A stretch of DNA of 64,000 bases from Sphingopyxis microcysteis (lineage in GTDB: Bacteria > Pseudomonadota > Alphaproteobacteria > Sphingomonadales > Sphingomonadaceae): assembly GCF_012274265.1 (NCBI RefSeq), contig NZ_JAANYY010000003.1, positions 1 to 64,000 on the forward strand, written 5' to 3'. Positions 62,815-64,000 of the stretch are shown here, piece by piece (the first letter of the stretch is position 1; each line of letters begins with the position of its first letter). Below the pieces are notes generated by a model. It searched no databases, had not been told where the DNA came from, and saw only the letters and a list, made by a program, of their open reading frames with translations. A program made the translations under genes and the position numbers.

Positions 62815-63428
62815 CGCAGCCGTAACGCGATCTTCTGGCTGGCCGCTCCGGCGCCCACAACGACGGCGCGCTTGACCTCTCCCCCGGGTGTCCGGGCACG
62901 TGGGTGCCAAATGGTCAGCTGATAGGAGCCCGCCGCCATACCCGACAAGCGGACAAGACCGTTCTGGTCGGTTTTGGCCGCATAAGGCGTGTCGACCACG
63001 CGTATATATCCTCGCATCTGATCGTGGATATTGCATCCGAGCGCGACGGTGCCGACGACCGGGAACGCCTGCGACCGCGACTGATCGCGCCCATAGAGGT
63101 CGATCTCGAACCGCGCTGCTTTGGAAAAGCTGAAGACGCTGTGCCGGACGGTATCAAGGTTGGGAAAAGCGACACTGCCGCCCTTGGCGACAATGAGTGT
63201 ACCGGGCGTGAAGGTGACGTTCTTCTGCGCCATGGCGGCACGCCCCGGAAAGCGGATCGCTCCGCCGCGCCAACCGCCGCTGGGCTCGAGTTCGATGACC
63301 GCGTCACGCACCGGGACACCACGCTCGTCAACGACCTGGACCTGCATCGATGCAGGCGTCGCAGCCCATGCAGCGGCAATCCATATGCCCGGGCCGAGCA
63401 ACGCAGCAAGGATGATTGGTCCCTTCAT
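62811..63428 (-). CDS. Exported cupredoxin-like protein (methylamine-utilisation MauL-like)
   Basis: 205 residues with a signal peptide ending at WAATP. An early beta domain (VQVVDERGVPVRDAVIELEP) is followed by a cupredoxin region in which possible copper ligands are His96 (TVRHSVFSF), Cys132, His135 and Met138 (LGCNIHDQMRGYI), and ends with a carboxypeptidase-regulatory-like segment (NGLVRLSGMAAGSYQLTIWHP). Related genes are often annotated as methylamine utilisation proteins with no proven role. It is the first gene of an operon with the GGDEF/EAL gene and is divergent from the DUF3034 gene. Confidence 0.82.
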   Translation of the reverse strand: MKGPIILAALLGPGIWIAAAWAATPASMQVQVVDERGVPVRDAVIELEPSGGWRGGAIRFPGRAAMAQKNVTFTPGTLIVAKGGSVAFPNLDTVRHSVFSFSKAARFEIDLYGRDQSRSQAFPVVGTVALGCNIHDQMRGYIRVVDTPYAAKTDQNGLVRLSGMAAGSYQLTIWHPRARTPGGEVKRAVVVGAGAASQKIALRLR

Positions 63429-63521
63429 TTGCGCCGAACTAGGGCTAGTTATTTAATTTTGCGTCAAAATTTGGGGCTCATGGTTAACACAATCTTAGCC
63501 GATTGATGTGATGTCTCCATT

Positions 63522-64000
63522 ATGGACCAACCTCTTCCCATACACGGCCTGCTGGCCGGACTTGCTTTTTCGTGCGTCCTGGCGTCGCCAGCCGCGGCGC
63601 AGGAAAGCGCGCTACTCGACGGTGGAAAATTGTTGCTGACGAACGGTGTCGCGACGATCGAGGGTACCAGCGGCGGCGGCCTTGCGACATGGGCGACGAT
63701 CAGCGGTCGCGAAACCGATGTCGGCGTCGGCTTGTCGGCGCACGGCACGATCATCGAACTCCCCGACTATGGGTGGACGAGTTTTGGGCTGTCGGTCGGG
63801 CTCTTTGATCGCGTCGAACTTAGCTATGCGCGCCAGAACTTCGATACGCGCGATGTGGGAACCGCGCTCGGGCTCGGCGAGGGCTATATGCTCAGCCAGG
63901 ATGTGTTCGCCGCAAAGCTCCGGATCGCGGGCGATGTCGTCTATGGCAATCCGCTTGTTCCGCAGATCGCAGCGGGCGTCGAGCACAAGCGAAGCAGCGA
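63522..64000 (+). CDS. DUF3034 family outer-membrane protein, 5' part (cut by window edge)
   Basis: The frame opens at ATG 63522 and runs to the end of the window without a stop (about 159 residues seen). A signal peptide ends at PAAAQE. The mature part reads LLDGGKLLLTNGVATIEGTSG, then GGGLATWATI, VGLFDRVELSYARQNFDT and LSQDVFAAKLRIAGDVVY, which is the DUF3034 pattern of a predicted outer-membrane beta barrel. It starts 93 bases from the divergent cupredoxin gene; the AT-rich gap holds both promoters. These three genes commonly travel together, to my recollection, so they may form one functional unit. Confidence 0.8.
   Translation, partial: MDQPLPIHGLLAGLAFSCVLASPAAAQESALLDGGKLLLTNGVATIEGTSGGGLATWATISGRETDVGVGLSAHGTIIELPDYGWTSFGLSVGLFDRVELSYARQNFDTRDVGTALGLGEGYMLSQDVFAAKLRIAGDVVYGNPLVPQIAAGVEHKRSS

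Noticed and set aside
62815..63036. N-terminal extension of the GGDEF/EAL protein
   Set aside because: It overlaps the cupredoxin gene; the ATG at 62814 with ATGA overlap gives the normal membrane-protein start.

Overview
This 64 kb window is a high-GC alphaproteobacterial chromosome segment, most likely from the Sphingomonadales and probably Sphingopyxis or a close relative. The grounds are the gene content (Bpt, GapR/DUF2312, ruvCAB next to ybgC-tolQRAB-pal, a complete gspC-O cluster, DUF3034 and TonB receptors), frequent TTG/GTG starts, and several families of palindromic intergenic repeats typical of this group. The genus is an inference from style, not a database match.

Layout. 1-123: the end of an IS5-type insertion sequence running off the left edge. 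178-16578 (+): a five-gene cluster made of an exported TPR-CHAT protease-like protein, a CHASE2 adenylate cyclase, a small periplasmic protein, a two-partner-secretion transporter and a 2.8 kb-residue haemagglutinin-type exoprotein. 16714-19766 (+): cysS, a small membrane protein and a 2-hydroxyacid dehydrogenase. 19876-26028 (-): an unusual redox operon. It encodes a flavoprotein with two cyclic-nucleotide domains and four 4Fe-4S clusters, a His-rich membrane subunit, an FHA-domain decahaem cytochrome and a CpdA-like phosphodiesterase. 26253-30900 (-): two related exported proteins, bpt and pyk. 31097-34184: DUF1244, an amidohydrolase, gapR, a low-GC gene with a HEPN-like motif and a YbjQ protein. 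34254-43281 (+): yebC, ruvC, ruvA, a GFA protein, a HAD, ruvB, then ybgC-tolQ-tolR-tolA-tolB-pal. 43268-55233 (-): a complete 13-gene type II secretion operon gspC to gspO. 55539-59894 (-): a TonB receptor and a surface lipoprotein that is a candidate secretion substrate. 60216-60302 (+): tRNA-Leu(GAG). 60499-64000: a GGDEF/EAL protein with a cupredoxin-like partner, and the divergent start of a DUF3034 outer-membrane protein cut by the window edge.

Most notable observations. (1) The redox operon places cAMP-type sensing, phosphopeptide-type sensing, a transmembrane electron path and a putative cAMP phosphodiesterase in one transcription unit. (2) The CHAT/cyclase/two-partner-secretion cluster puts a caspase-like protein in the same exported compartment as a giant adhesin. 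(3) Arrays of CTGTCAT-like units with exact 11-bp spacing precede both gspC and the lipoprotein gene, which suggests PhoB control of secretion system, cargo and receptor together. (4) A palindromic repeat has become the coding sequence of the gspJ leader peptide. (5) A geometrically perfect tRNA 3' end lies in frame inside ruvA.
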